This document shows positions 51,251 through 62,655 of a stretch of DNA of 64,000 nt, piece after piece. Source of the DNA: Cladocopium goreaui (Eukaryota; Sar; Dinophyceae; Suessiales; Symbiodiniaceae); NCBI GenBank assembly GCA_947184155.2, contig CAMXCT020001691.1, positions 637,027-701,026 of the forward strand. Direction: 5' to 3'. The position numbers and the translations under genes were made by a program. The stretch's first letter is position 1. Every line of letters begins with the position of its first letter. The notes beneath the pieces were generated by a model. The model was not told where the DNA came from. It was given only the letters and a program-made list of their open reading frames with translations, and did no database searches.

Positions 51251-51314
51251 GTCGGGAGGTGCCTGTCGGCCGGCCAAGCAGGGACCCTTCCCCTTCAACG
51301 ACTGTCAGGACGGG
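51251..51314 (+). CDS. Candidate WCC-family exon, second locus
   Basis: After CTGAG the frame reads SGGACRPAKQGPFPFNDCQD G and ends at a GT donor (GGG|GTCAAG). It aligns with exon D of the Cys-rich gene (AGGEACVPKAHPYNCNAG): G-G-x-A-C-x-P-x-K/A...P-F/Y-N-x-C-x-x-G. The matching NW...WCC exon was not found downstream, so this may be a further module of the same gene, a paralogue, or a remnant. An introner starts at 51390. Confidence 0.45.
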
Positions 51315-51389
51315 GTCAAGCGCTGAGCCAGGAAAAGTGGAAGTATGGGAAATATGGGAAATCCCCGAACGTTAAATAGAGGTTTTATA

Positions 51390-51496
51390 TACCCTCTGGT
51401 TATTTAACATAGCCATGGTATAGATGGCCCATTTATAGATGGTTTACCCATTAAGAATGGTGATTTTCCATGGCTATGTTAAATAACCAGATGGTA
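51390..51496. mobile_element. Introner/MITE family 1, copy at 51390
   Basis: It starts TACCCTCTGGTTATTTAACA and ends GTTAAATAACCAGATGGTA. It shares its end variants with the copy at 32078, which suggests a recent common source. Confidence 0.8.
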
Positions 51497-51499
51497 AAT

Positions 51500-54400
51500 G
51501 CTTTTAATGGGAACACAATCTATATTTGGGACGGAGATGTCGTGGGGATATAGTCGAGATATAATAGGGATCTGGATATGATAATTATGTCACAATCTGT
51601 CACACTAAAAAGTGTGGACATCAAGGGAACATAGTAGGGGAAGACAATCGGAGGCAGGGTCCATGTCGGTGGAGTGGTCGGTTGAGGAGATGGTAATTAA
51701 TATTGGTTTACAATGGTTAAACTACTGATAAGAATGATAATACCCTCCGGTACATGGACAGAAAGGTCTGGACAATCACCATTTGTATCCATTTGTAGAT
51801 AATTTTCAAGACTGGACAACCTTACTTGGATTTGCATCCCGTTAGTGCGGCAATGTACCACTATATAAGTATACATATATATATATATATTGTATGTATG
51901 TATGTATGGATGGATGGATGGATGCATGCATGTATATCAATCAATAGTTGCGGGGGATAGTGATTACATAGTTATCACCCATTACAAACTTACTCACTGG
52001 ACACATGAAACAGTAGTGACTAGTGAAGGTCAATCTTGGGCCAACACTAAACATAGATGTTTTTACCACTAGTTGCTTGATTAATAGAGGGTTCAGCCCC
52101 ATGAAACAACAGGTAAATGAATGTAATGATAATACTCGGTGCAAATCCTAGTCGTTTGACAAACCAGCCTCTCTGTTGTCCCAAAAGTACTTTATTGTGC
52201 ATACCTGGTTTACATTGCATTTTAACTTGGATAGAATAGAATATTGGCAATCTAAAAGTGATTTGGTGTACTTGTAGGATCACGAATGTGTTTAAACTGA
52301 TGAGTAGATGGGGTTATTCCGCTAGTTCTCCCAACTTTTTGAGTAGAGCAAAGCCAATCTTTTTTTGGCCTTGCGATCACCTTCCCTCCTTTCCACTGAT
52401 GACCATCCAGGACCAGTGCCGAATCGGATCCCCTCACAGGCCACATGGCATAGATGTGGCGGCAGGTGGGGGCATAACCCAAATTGTGGCAGTTTTCACA
52501 AAAACTGACATCTTCCAGGTCCCCGTAGAGACCCCTCTTGATTGATTTGATTGCTTATTGGGGGTTGACCTACGGGACTGTTGCAACCCATAGGGATACC
52601 AACCGGGAAAATGGGATGGGATAGTAAACCTGTCATGGTGAAGTGGGGAAACTGAGGGTTTCTCTCCTGTGGGAGATTCGAACCCGCCAAAAACGAGGAC
52701 TTGACGTCAGCAACGCTCATCGTCGATTTGAACCCAAGAAGAAAAAGCGATGGAACTTACCCCAAAATGGGGATATCACATATATCATCAACAACAAATG
52801 GATGGTTTTTTCCCCACCAAATCGACCTTCGACCTCCAAGGCAAGTAGAAAAATAGCCACAGGCGGGTGGCAAGATGGGAGATTCGAGATGTGCCCTGGC
52901 CGCATAAGAAAACATCAGAACCAGGGAAGAAAGGGACGTCCATACCACCGGAAAATCAAGAAACATGGGGAGATTGATATTCCCTATCTTTTGTTTGGAA
53001 GAAAGACCAAACACTTTGAAACTGGCGATGTGTATGGAGAAAGATAAGACACTCGTGATGGCGGAAACTTTGGAGAGAACTTGTATTTAATTGCTTTACG
53101 CTAAGCTTTCTGACCTCCAAATGTAGTGTTTCCGAAAGCTTTTCGCTTAAACCCGTTCGGGGCATCTATATTAAGTAGGTATTCAGTCCTTGTGACCAGG
53201 GTTGTTAAGCAGGTTAATACATCTTTTGAAAACACTGCTATGGTTATCTATAGTGAGATTGATGCTGACGCCCACAATCTGTATATATAATATAAATAAA
53301 TAAATATATATATATATTGTATGTATACATCCAGCTAAATTCAAAGTTAAGCATTATTTGGGATAGCTCAGCTAAGGCGAGCTATGGTGGGGGAGTACAT
53401 GCAGCATATTGCAGATCTCCATGTGTGCAACTCATAGCTTTTCGTTTTCAGCTCGGTGTTTCTTTCTTACCCCTGTGAAAGCGGCAGGTGATAGAGCACA
53501 ATTGCGAATATCATCACTATGATGTCATGAAGACTGATCCAAATGACAGCAAATGGCACAAGTGACTAGTGACAACATTCGAGCAGCCAGATGAAAAGAG
53601 TTTTGCCATGTTTCCACCCAAACTCTGCACAGGTGAACCCTTTGGGCCCATGGTGCAAGGCAAGGCAGGCCTCTAAAAGGGGCCCTGATGTGCCGGTGCC
53701 GTGTATGCATGACGACTGCTGGGCCAGCTGATGGTTTTCCACCTGAGAGCCAGAGATTTGATTTGTTTTTTTGGGTGATTTATTCCTAATTTGAACAGAA
53801 ACACAGCGTGATCAGCATTTTCTTGGCTGTTCCAAACCCCCCAAACTTGAAATCGGCAGTCCCAGCGGGTAAATTGGAGCGGGGGCAAAGGAACCTTCGC
53901 GAGACAGAAAAAATATCTCCAAGAGGCATGCTCGGACCCGAAGAAAGGTCCCAGAATAGAATTGGAAAACATATGCTGATCATGATCATCCAGATTGTGT
54001 CGGGTTAGAATCTGATTCTTGTTGATTCACAAGTTGGGTCATGGATCATGGACTCTTTTTGTGGCTATGTTAGTAGCTGGTTGCTTATACGAATGGGCAT
54101 CTCATCTATAACAATATCGTACATATAATCATATACATATAATCATATATATTATATACATATAATCATATATATTATATACATATAATCATATATATAC
54201 ATATATATGTATATATACACATAATCATATACACATAACATCAATTAACATTCGTATCATATATACGTACTGTATATAGCCAAAAAAAGCTGTGGGATGA
54301 GATTTTGACTCAGTGGGATCCCCGAAGTCCTGGTGTAAAACATTGTGATATTAAATAGCTATTGGTTATGTCAAAATAGCTATTGAACATGGCCCATTTC

Positions 54401-54700
54401 TATATATAGTTGATATATAGTTGATGTAGCTATTAAAATTATGCTGATTTTCCATGGCTATGTTAGTTTACGAGAGGGTAGGTAACTTTCCAAGATTCCA
54501 AAACTTATAGGCTCCATTTGTATCATGTGTGTATCTGGGATACGGCCAAAATTTACCGGAAGTGAAGCGTGGATGCAGCTGAGACTTGGAAAACGATGTA
54601 TGTATATATATGAGCCCGGTCCCCGGACCCCCACCCCCTGTTTTTGTTTCGACCTAATACCTACATAGGTACATGCATGAGTATTGAGCACATTTATATG
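51500..54700. other. Interval with little supportable coding
   Basis: Mostly AT-rich. A coding-like island at about 53865-53990 (one frame contains RQKKYLQEACSDPKKGPRIE and stops at TGA; another contains GKLERGQRNLRETEKISPRG) may be a terminal exon. Simple TATAC/ATAATC repeats fill 54116-54260. A damaged introner-like right end (CCATGGCTATGTTAGTTTAC) lies at about 54451-54480. Confidence 0.4.
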
Positions 54701-54900
54701 CGCCCTTCAAGGCTCAAGAAAGAGGTATATAGAGTAACCCTGTAGACAAGCACTGACCGGCAACAGGCTGAGAGTAAAACAAGTGCTGTCATTGGGGAAG
54801 ACGCCTTAGCTGATCTTGAAGTAGACGCTAGGGCCCCTCTTCAAGTGGTAGCGGAGCTGTGATCCCTCATTGAGGGTGAGCTCCAGGTAGAGCCCAAGAA

Positions 54901-57900
54901 ATGGCAAGCCATGGCTATGATGATGATGACTTCGACATTGTCGATGCAAATGAATGGAACCAATATGACTCTTATGCAATGAGAAGAGCACCCCAGCATA
55001 CACAGATTCATATGACGCAACAGATGACCACAAAGGTTGCTCCAGCCTATGATGGGCGAACCAGCTTCTTTGCTTTTGAGGATGCAATTGATGACTGGTG
55101 TGACATTACGGAGTTAGAACCAGAGAAACGTGGTCCAGCATTGCGCAACAGACTGGAAGGAGAAGCTCAACAATACAAGAGGCTATTGGATAGAGAATTA
55201 CTCAGGGATCCCTATGAAGGAGTGGCTTATTTCAAAAGATTTCTACGACCTCATTTCATCAAAGGTGCCCAGAACGTGTTCTTATACCGTTTCATGCAGT
55301 TCATGAAGTTCAACAGAGGAACCATGGATCTTCAGAAGTGGATGACTAGATTTCAACTCACTGGCAATAGACTTATTGAGTCTTGGATGGATTTACTTCC
55401 AGAAGTAACAGTGACTAGTCCTGAAGCAATCCTGTTTGTTCAACAACGACGTCAAGAACATGAACGAGATCAACAAGAAAGAGCTGAAGTAGCAGCAGCC
55501 TCAGGAACACCCCATGTAGCTGTTCCTTGGTCAGATGAACTGGCACTAGCGGCATTCAGACAATTTCAGGAAGATCGTAGACAAGTACAGCGACAAGCAT
55601 TCCCACTGGGTGAAAATTTGCTAGCATTGATTTTTGTAAGTCTAGCTGACCTGAGTCAAGATCAGAGAAACACACTCACAAGTATCATGACACATCGTGG
55701 ACGAACCCTCGATCGATACAGCATTCAAGAACTACGTGACCTGTTTTTGGAAATGTTTTGCACTACCAAAACAGCAGTTGACAATCCATTGATGCAACCC
55801 TCTGGCATGGCACAGAGAAGATCTTTCCTCGTACTGGATGAAGGTGAATTAGAAGGAACCGACGGCTATTGGGCCGAAGATGAAGAAGACGGCGCAGAAG
55901 GATTCCTGGATGCTTTAGAAGATGTTTTCTGGGTTTATGATGACGCCAACTTCACATGGTATCAGAGAAGGTTCCAAGGCAAATACATCAGACGAGGCAA
56001 AGGTAAAGGAAAGAGAAAAGGAAAAGGAAAAGGCAGAGGAGGACGAAGGTTCTTCAAATCAAGAAAAGGAAAAGGCCGAGGAAAAGGAAGAAGAAAAGGC
56101 CGTGCTCACATGGTGAGTGAAGAAGATTATGAAGATGAATGGCAAGAAGATGAATGGAATGAAAACTATGACGGCTATTGGGCCGATGATCAAACCTGGA
56201 ATGAAGGCTATTGGGCCTATGATGATCTGTACTACATGGATGAGTATGGATACTTCCAGAGGAAAGGAAAAGGAAAAGGAAAAGGAAAGAAAGGCAAGAA
56301 AGGCAAGGATGATGATGGAAAAGGAGGAAAGCCAGGAGATGGAAAAGGCAAGTCGAACTATGTTCAACCTCAGACCACATCAGCTCCTGCCATACAGAAT
56401 CAACCAACTCAACAAGCTCATTATTCTTCTGCAGCTTCAAGTTCTGGTCATGGTTTCTTTTCATTTGGAACAACTGAACCAGCACGTGTTGATGTTGCAG
56501 AGACAGAGCCAGCACGTGTTGATGTTTTGACATCCACGTATGCAGCACAAGATGAACAACGACGTACTCGTCGTGGAGGACAGAACCAACGTGATGCAAG
56601 AGCACATCAAAACAGGAGAGAAATGAAGAGATTCCCTGTTCTGGTTGGAGAAGTTGGTGCACTACGACAAGGTGTACAACAACGTCCAGCTGTAGTGCCC
56701 AGGCAAGTTGGTCTTCAAGAAGGTGAGGCTTCATGGAAGCCATTGGCAGAAGGCACATCATTGTTTTCATATGGATGCTCTACAGAGATAGAGGAACCAT
56801 CACAGCAGAGTGCTTTTTCATTTCATACTGTACAAACTGATCTGGCATGTGAGAATGGACTAGCTTTTCACACAGAGAATTCTGCACCACCAACTGTGTG
56901 TATTCTGGATCTTGGATGCACAAGAGCTATGGGCTCTCGACGAGCAGTTGAAGCATTTTGCAGATATGTTGACTCACATCCCAACAGTGGACTCTGGTAT
57001 GAAATTCAGCCAACAAGTTCAAGATTCTTCTTTGCAAACTCACAACAATCAAAATGTACTGAGAAGCTCGTGATATTCATGTATGATCATGGATGGAACA
57101 CTCAGTTTACAGAATTCGACATTGTCGAAGAAGGTGATGTCCCGTTATTGATGTCACTTCCACAGATGAGAAACCTTGGATTTCAATTTGAACTTACTCC
57201 AGAGAAGGCTTATTTGTCCTGTGCACGTATTGGCATGAGAAAAATGGTTTTGAGGACAGCCATTAGTACTCATCTCATTCTCGACCTACAAGATGTAGCA
57301 TGGTACATGAGCCAAGTTCATTTCAAGACTCCACAAGTCAAAAGTTTCTATTCACAACACGATCACTTTGAGTACAGCCAGATTGCTGTCAAACAAGATG
57401 ATCATGAAGGAGAAGCTTTGGTGACTGGTGACTACTGGCAGGTTGATCCACTACGTCGTGAACTCATCAGGCACCACAAGGACAAGAGAATGAACTTACA
57501 TGAGATGACTCGATCAGAGAAAACTCCAATTCCAAAAGATCAACTTCTTGATGAGAGAGAAACCCACATGGAATTCCAGAAGAGCAAGAAGAAGGTTCTT
57601 CACAAGGACAACTGGCGCACTGAGAAGAAGAGGTTTTCTGAACAGAGTGAAGAGTTCTGGAAGGGCAAGACCATCTACAAGATCAAGGAGGACTACGTGA
57701 TCCCAGATGACATTGTCAGAAGTGACATTGATCGTGCAAAGCCCTTTCGTGGAAACATTGATGATCTTTTTCACCCTGAGTCAGCCTCTTCAGTGCCATC
57801 AGGTGTACAGAAGAAGAAGCCAAGCTCCTTAAAGAAGGAGGAAGGCAAACCGATTTCAAATGGACCAGGCTCGAAAAAGATTGAGGTAGGTCCACCTGCA

Positions 57901-58977
57901 GCCAAAAGACACGTAGGTAAGCAGAAACCTCAGGTTGTCGATGACTCTCAATCAGGTTCATCAAGAAAGAAGGTTGTTGTCTCCTATCCCAAGCTTGATG
58001 AAGAAGATGAGCTTGATAAGGTAGCTAGGGAGTTAGGTTTGGACAAAATTGATTCAGATGAACCTCAAGTCATTGAACCAAAACATTCTGCACCTGCGCG
58101 CAACCGTGGTAAGCAAGATTCAGAAAGTCAAGTTGAGAAACTAGGTAGTGATGCTCTTGAGCCTAGGCGAGTTTCGATTCCACTGCCTGGTAGTGAAGTG
58201 CAAGCCATGACACCAGCATACAGAAAGATGCTCAGGAAACTGGAGGATAGTGTGGAACTTTACAAGCTTCATATCAAACACTATCACATGTCTCCTACTC
58301 AATTCAGACGAAGGACTTCCATGTTAGGACTTCCTGACTCTGTCTATCAGAAGTATGAGGAGATGTACAACAAGTGTCGTGTGTGTAGTACTTCCATTGC
58401 ACCACCGCCGCGAGCCAGAATTTCAGGCATACGATCCACCAACTTTGGAGATGTTATCTTTGTTGATCATGCTGAAATTCAGTTGAGGAAGAACAAGTAC
58501 ATGGTGTTGCTTGTTCTTGATGGTGCAACCAACTTACTTTGGGCTACGGCACAAAACTCACTGAACAACAAGGAGACCATTCAGGCTCTAAGGTTGTGGA
58601 GTGATGAACACAATTGTATGCCTAAAGCCATTGTAGGTGATGAAGCTTTCTTTCAAGAAGACTTTCTGACTTATTACCGAACTCATGGTATCAAGGAATG
58701 TCCCTGTGGTTCAAGAACCCCATGGCCTAACAGAGCTGAATCAGCTGTCAGACTTTTCAAACGACAATGGCAAATCATGTCCAAGAACCTTGAAGATGAT
58801 AGGTTCAAAGGAATCACCATCAGAGAAGCTGTGAAGCGTACTGTTTGGGCCAGAAACACTCAACTCACTGTTAGTGGTTATTCTCCTTTGGAAATTGCCA
58901 CTGGTAGAAGACCACCAGATCTTCTGGATATTGAGACTTCTGATCCTGCTCAACTTAGTGTTGATCCCTTTACCTGA
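54901..58977 (+). CDS. Copia Gag-protease-integrase ORF (1358 codons)
   Basis: It starts at ATG. Residues 1-300 are Gag-like (FFAFEDAIDDWCDITELEPE, LYRFMQFMKFNRGTMDLQKW). Two Lys/Gly-rich tracts (KGKGKGKGKKGKKGK, around 460 and earlier near 370) probably bind RNA, replacing zinc knuckles. The aspartic protease site reads CILDLGCTRAM (about 670). An HHCC-like region (HIKHYH ... KCRVC, about 1120-1163) precedes an integrase core with VDHAEI (about 1187), VGDEAF (about 1245) and RAESAVR (about 1279), an intact D-D-E triad. The frame is lost near 58965 (GATCCCTTTACCTGA), where a one-base shift leads into the next segment. Confidence 0.85.
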   Translation: MASHGYDDDDFDIVDANEWNQYDSYAMRRAPQHTQIHMTQQMTTKVAPAYDGRTSFFAFEDAIDDWCDITELEPEKRGPALRNRLEGEAQQYKRLLDRELLRDPYEGVAYFKRFLRPHFIKGAQNVFLYRFMQFMKFNRGTMDLQKWMTRFQLTGNRLIESWMDLLPEVTVTSPEAILFVQQRRQEHERDQQERAEVAAASGTPHVAVPWSDELALAAFRQFQEDRRQVQRQAFPLGENLLALIFVSLADLSQDQRNTLTSIMTHRGRTLDRYSIQELRDLFLEMFCTTKTAVDNPLMQPSGMAQRRSFLVLDEGELEGTDGYWAEDEEDGAEGFLDALEDVFWVYDDANFTWYQRRFQGKYIRRGKGKGKRKGKGKGRGGRRFFKSRKGKGRGKGRRKGRAHMVSEEDYEDEWQEDEWNENYDGYWADDQTWNEGYWAYDDLYYMDEYGYFQRKGKGKGKGKKGKKGKDDDGKGGKPGDGKGKSNYVQPQTTSAPAIQNQPTQQAHYSSAASSSGHGFFSFGTTEPARVDVAETEPARVDVLTSTYAAQDEQRRTRRGGQNQRDARAHQNRREMKRFPVLVGEVGALRQGVQQRPAVVPRQVGLQEGEASWKPLAEGTSLFSYGCSTEIEEPSQQSAFSFHTVQTDLACENGLAFHTENSAPPTVCILDLGCTRAMGSRRAVEAFCRYVDSHPNSGLWYEIQPTSSRFFFANSQQSKCTEKLVIFMYDHGWNTQFTEFDIVEEGDVPLLMSLPQMRNLGFQFELTPEKAYLSCARIGMRKMVLRTAISTHLILDLQDVAWYMSQVHFKTPQVKSFYSQHDHFEYSQIAVKQDDHEGEALVTGDYWQVDPLRRELIRHHKDKRMNLHEMTRSEKTPIPKDQLLDERETHMEFQKSKKKVLHKDNWRTEKKRFSEQSEEFWKGKTIYKIKEDYVIPDDIVRSDIDRAKPFRGNIDDLFHPESASSVPSGVQKKKPSSLKKEEGKPISNGPGSKKIEVGPPAAKRHVGKQKPQVVDDSQSGSSRKKVVVSYPKLDEEDELDKVARELGLDKIDSDEPQVIEPKHSAPARNRGKQDSESQVEKLGSDALEPRRVSIPLPGSEVQAMTPAYRKMLRKLEDSVELYKLHIKHYHMSPTQFRRRTSMLGLPDSVYQKYEEMYNKCRVCSTSIAPPPRARISGIRSTNFGDVIFVDHAEIQLRKNKYMVLLVLDGATNLLWATAQNSLNNKETIQALRLWSDEHNCMPKAIVGDEAFFQEDFLTYYRTHGIKECPCGSRTPWPNRAESAVRLFKRQWQIMSKNLEDDRFKGITIREAVKRTVWARNTQLTVSGYSPLEIATGRRPPDLLDIETSDPAQLSVDPFT

Positions 58978-59581
58978 AGACAGAACACAACTCGAGTTGC
59001 AAAGGTTAGCACTGAGGGCACATCAGGAAGCCAGACAAGCTGCTGACCTCAGACATGACATGGCCAAACGAACAATGCCATCAGATGGACCTTACAAACC
59101 AGGTGACAAGGTTTTCGTTTGGAGTTCCCCTGTCAATGCTAATGCTATTGCTTCAAAGGCATGGAAGAAGGAAAGATGGATCAGAGGTACTGTTATCTCT
59201 CAGGAAGGTGCTATGGTCAATGTTCATGTTGACAACGCAGTCATGCGTGTTAATCAATCGAAGGTGAGACGTGACCATGATGAATGGCATGATGTTGCTG
59301 TTCCTGGACTTGACACATCGGAACCTGTTCCACTTGCAGTTGAAGATGAAGATGACTATGAACCAGACATCGCTGAATATGCTGAAGCCTACTTAGGTGA
59401 ACAAGCTCACTGGTTTTGTCAAACTGGCAAATGTGATGTTGTGGAACTCTTCAGTAGCAACACTGGTCTTAGTTGGCACATGGCACGATTGAACATGAAG
59501 GTTGGTGAACCCATTGATCACAAGCATGGTTGGAGTTTCAACAGCAAAAAAGAAACAAAACCAAGTTTGGAAACAACTTGA
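58965..59581 (+). pseudogene. Copia Pol segment: integrase C-terminus and start of a methyltransferase-like region
   Basis: In the second frame it continues LPEDRTQLELQRLALRAHQE then PGDKVFVWSSPVNANAIASK and GTVISQEGAMVNVHVDNAVM, a small beta-barrel-like region after the integrase core. It then reads CDVVELFSSNTGLSWHMARL, which resembles motif I of SAM-dependent methyltransferases, before a stop after the A-run at about 59546-59560. Confidence 0.6.
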
Positions 59582-61604
59582 GAAGCTTGATCCTGAGTAC
59601 GTGTTGATCACAAATCCTTCACCAAATTCCTGGAAATACTCGGTATTCAAGTTTTGCCTTGATGTGATGAAATGGCAAGCTGACCGAGGAAAAGGTTTCT
59701 TGGTGATTGCACCACCTGATTCAGGATTTGCTCAGTTTTTGGCTTGGAAGAAATTTCAGAAAGACAGAATCAAGTATCACATTGGTTGTTTCAACCTTGA
59801 CATGACAAATTACTGTCGTTGTGATCCTTCAATCAAGAACTTGCGTGTGTATTACAATCATGATGAAGACTTTGACATGTTGGAACCACAGCATGCCTTC
59901 AATAGAGAAGGGAAGCTTTGGAATGGTCCACAATGGAAGGTCTTACCATCTCACTTGTGTTCATTCATTGCGCAGTTCACACAACTTGTACCTTTGCAGA
60001 ACATGAAACAATGTTTCTTGTTTGAAGATCTGTTGGAACATTTTGATGATGGAGCATTGTGTGGCACGTCAATGTTTTTGGACCGTGAACCTGAGTGCTC
60101 GTGTTTGTTGCAAGATTTGCATCATGTTGAGACCTCGATTCCAGTGCCGTTGAAGCACATTCTTCCACAGAGATTTACCACTCAGTTACTTGTTCAAACA
60201 TTGAGGAAGATTGATCAGTTGCCAAGGAGTACAGAGGCTAGTGTCAGAGAATCAACTGACCCCAGAATCATTGAATTGATTCCTGGACTTCAAGATGTCA
60301 GAAAGAAGACATTGCCTCAAATGTACTTTGAAGATTGCAGCGTGTTCAGAGGAACTTATGGAAGAGTGAATCCTTTGTTTCAACATCGTGAAGATGCTGT
60401 CTTACTTATTTGGAAACCTGGTGACTATGATCATGTTTACTTCATGTTTGTGTCACAGTTGTATCCACATCATGAACAGTTCAAAATCCATGAATGGAGT
60501 ATGATCGTCTTTTCACAAGAAACGACTGGCGCTATCAAAAGGAGAGTTGAAGATCCTCCTAGTTTAAGTAGCACACCACCAAATGGTGACGATCCCATTC
60601 ATCCAGATCAGCATGGTGATGTTCCACCAGATGATGATGAGATGTTGAGTGGTGATGAACCAGAAGATCCTCTGGATGATGATAATCAACCTGATTACAA
60701 TACTGGACCCGATCCAGGTGATGATGATGATCAAGAGTATATCATTCGAGATGATTATGGACCACCACCTGATGATGATTTGGATATGCCAGGAATACAG
60801 GACTCGGGGGAAACACATCAACCAAGTTCACCATCAACTCCGTTTTCCAATCCTGACATTCCAATTGAAGAGATTGCTGATCCTGGACAAGATGACGATT
60901 CTCCACCAGGACCTGATCCGACGTCAGAGCCTATCAGAGTTCAAAGGAAACAGAGACAGATCTCAACTGATTTTACTGATGCTTTACCAAAGGCAAAGGC
61001 AAAGGTGATTATCAAGAGGCCAAAGGTTCAATTACCAGGTCATGTTCAGCCTATTTCAGTTCCTACTCAAAAACCTCATGATGAAGAAGATGAAGGACCT
61101 TCACATGATCCTACTGCCTCAAGTTCACATGATAATACAATTCCATTGCCTACTACTACACCAACATCGTTTACGCCAGGTGACTTTGCGCAGCCAGCGC
61201 AACAGCAGTCTTCACAAGGAACACCAGAATTGGTATCATCACAACATGATGATGAAACAGAACCATATGAAACAGACGACACTCCTGTTTTGACTGAGGA
61301 TGACATTGCCCAGCTTCAGGAAGAAGATGTGGACACTGAACCTTACACATCAGACCACTCTCATTTTGTCAATGTTGATGGTACTGTTTTCGTTCCTTTA
61401 GGACCAAAGGTCCAAGCTGCACCGGAGTTTGGTTCATACGATGTTACTGGATTCAAACAGTTTGAACAGTATCTTGCCAAGAATGGAAAGAAGCAGCCAA
61501 AGGCAGAATCAGTTATCACTCAAGAAGTCTTGAAAAGTATGCTAAGGAGATCAAACAAGCCAAGCTTGAAGAATTCAGAAGTTTTCTGGATTTCACTGCC
61601 ATGA
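59545..61604 (+). pseudogene. Copia Pol segment: methyltransferase-like region and acidic linker
   Basis: The third frame reads LEKLDPEYVLITNPSPNSWK then DRGKGFLVIAPPDSGFAQFL, placed like motifs IV and VI of a Rossmann methyltransferase, and later CSFIAQFTQLVPLQNMKQCF. A long acidic, Pro-rich linker follows (DDDEMLSGDEPEDPLDDDNQ and others, about 60570-61400), then EFGSYDVTGFKQFEQYLAKN, entering the pre-RT region. It ends with a frame change near 61550. Confidence 0.55.
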
Positions 61605-62140
61605 CTTTCAGAGACAAGAGACGTCATAAGATTGACAACTATGTCACTGGCAGATGGGTGCTTACAATCAAGGTTGATAAGGATGGACAGTTCAAGAAGT
61701 TCAAGGCTAGATGGGTATGTAGAGGCTTTCAAGATGCTCAAAAGTATGACTTACAGACTGACAGTCCTACTGCTACCAGGTATGGTTTTCGTGTGGCATC
61801 TCAGCATGCAGCCTCGATGTACTGGGATTTACTCCACTTAGACTTGAAAACTGCCTTCCTTCAGGGGGAAACATACGACTTAGACCGCCGCGTTATCCAT
61901 GTTCAGTTGCCTACTGACATTGGTTTGCCTCCTTACTTGGTTGGTTTGTGCACTCGTTCCGTCTATGGACTTGCGGACGCACCACGTAGATGGGGGAACC
62001 GCCTTGACAAATTTCTGATTTCGCTTGGTATTCAACCTACAAGAGCTGACAGGTGTACATATGTATGCTATGATGGTGCTTTCAAGGAGCCAAAACAGGT
62101 TAGCTTGCTGACTCTGAGGCAACAGAACCAGCACCTGTGA
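61540..62140 (+). pseudogene. Copia reverse transcriptase, N-terminal part
   Basis: Reads DFTAMTFRDKRRHKIDNYVT, GRWVLTIKVDKDGQFKKFKA and LDLKTAFLQGETYDLDRRVI, the standard copia RT motifs (W-x-L-x-x-K-x-D-x-x-G, K-A-R-W-V, L-D-L-K-x-A-F-L-Q-G), then VYGLADAPRRWGNRLDKFL. The frame breaks after TYVCYDGAFK near 62095. Confidence 0.8.
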
Positions 62141-62655
62141 CATACTACGTAAGCTCACAAGACAGTGAGGAAACGCGTGATGAATCCTCCGACATTGCTG
62201 AGGAAGTTCATAAGTCTCTTTTGGTTGAAGAAAGATTGTTTTCAGCTTGCTATCAACAAACCCAAACATGGAAACAGAGGAAAGAGTTCAAGGAGAAGAA
62301 GGTTGAAGATTGTGCTGGGACTCCTGTTGTTGATGAAACTTTGTTGAAGTTTTTAGAATCTGTTGAACACAAGTCTGGTTGGTATCCTTTTGAAAATGGT
62401 CATGCTCAAGTTGCTTATCGTGCAAAAGCTTTGAGAACTCCTGATTCACATTATGATCGAAAGAAGTTTCACTTGAGAACTTCTATTGTGAAGAGGAAAG
62501 GAGTTTGGTGGTTGCTTGAGATGAATCATGACATGAACAAGGACAATGTTTCCACAAGTTTGGAAGAAGAAGCTGAAGTACTTGTTTCAGTCTTCTTACC
62601 TTCAGAGCGTACTTATCTTGCCACGACACCCACAGTTGACACCAGAGATTGTTGA
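62100..62655 (+). pseudogene. Copia RT insertion region
   Basis: Joins as ADSEATEPAPVTYYVSSQDS then AEEVHKSLLVEERLFSACYQ and RAKALRTPDSHYDRKKFHLR. It lies inside RT between the TYVCYDG and HVDDLF motifs, an insertion of about 180 residues that plant and fungal copia RTs lack. The frame changes again near 62620. Confidence 0.55.

Noticed and set aside
53360..53400. GGGATAGCTCAGCTAAGGCGAGC resembling the D-arm region of a tRNA
   Set aside because: No anticodon or T-arm follows and no cloverleaf can be drawn.
54707..54718. Spliced-leader relict (AAGGCTCAAG) before the copia element, and GCGGCTCAAG at about 63846
   Set aside because: Only GGCTCAAG is shared with the leader; eight bases are too few to support a relict.
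56054..56770. 238-codon minus-strand ORF over the copia Gag
   Set aside because: It is antisense to the Lys/Gly-rich coding tract of Gag, whose A-rich codons lack antisense stops.
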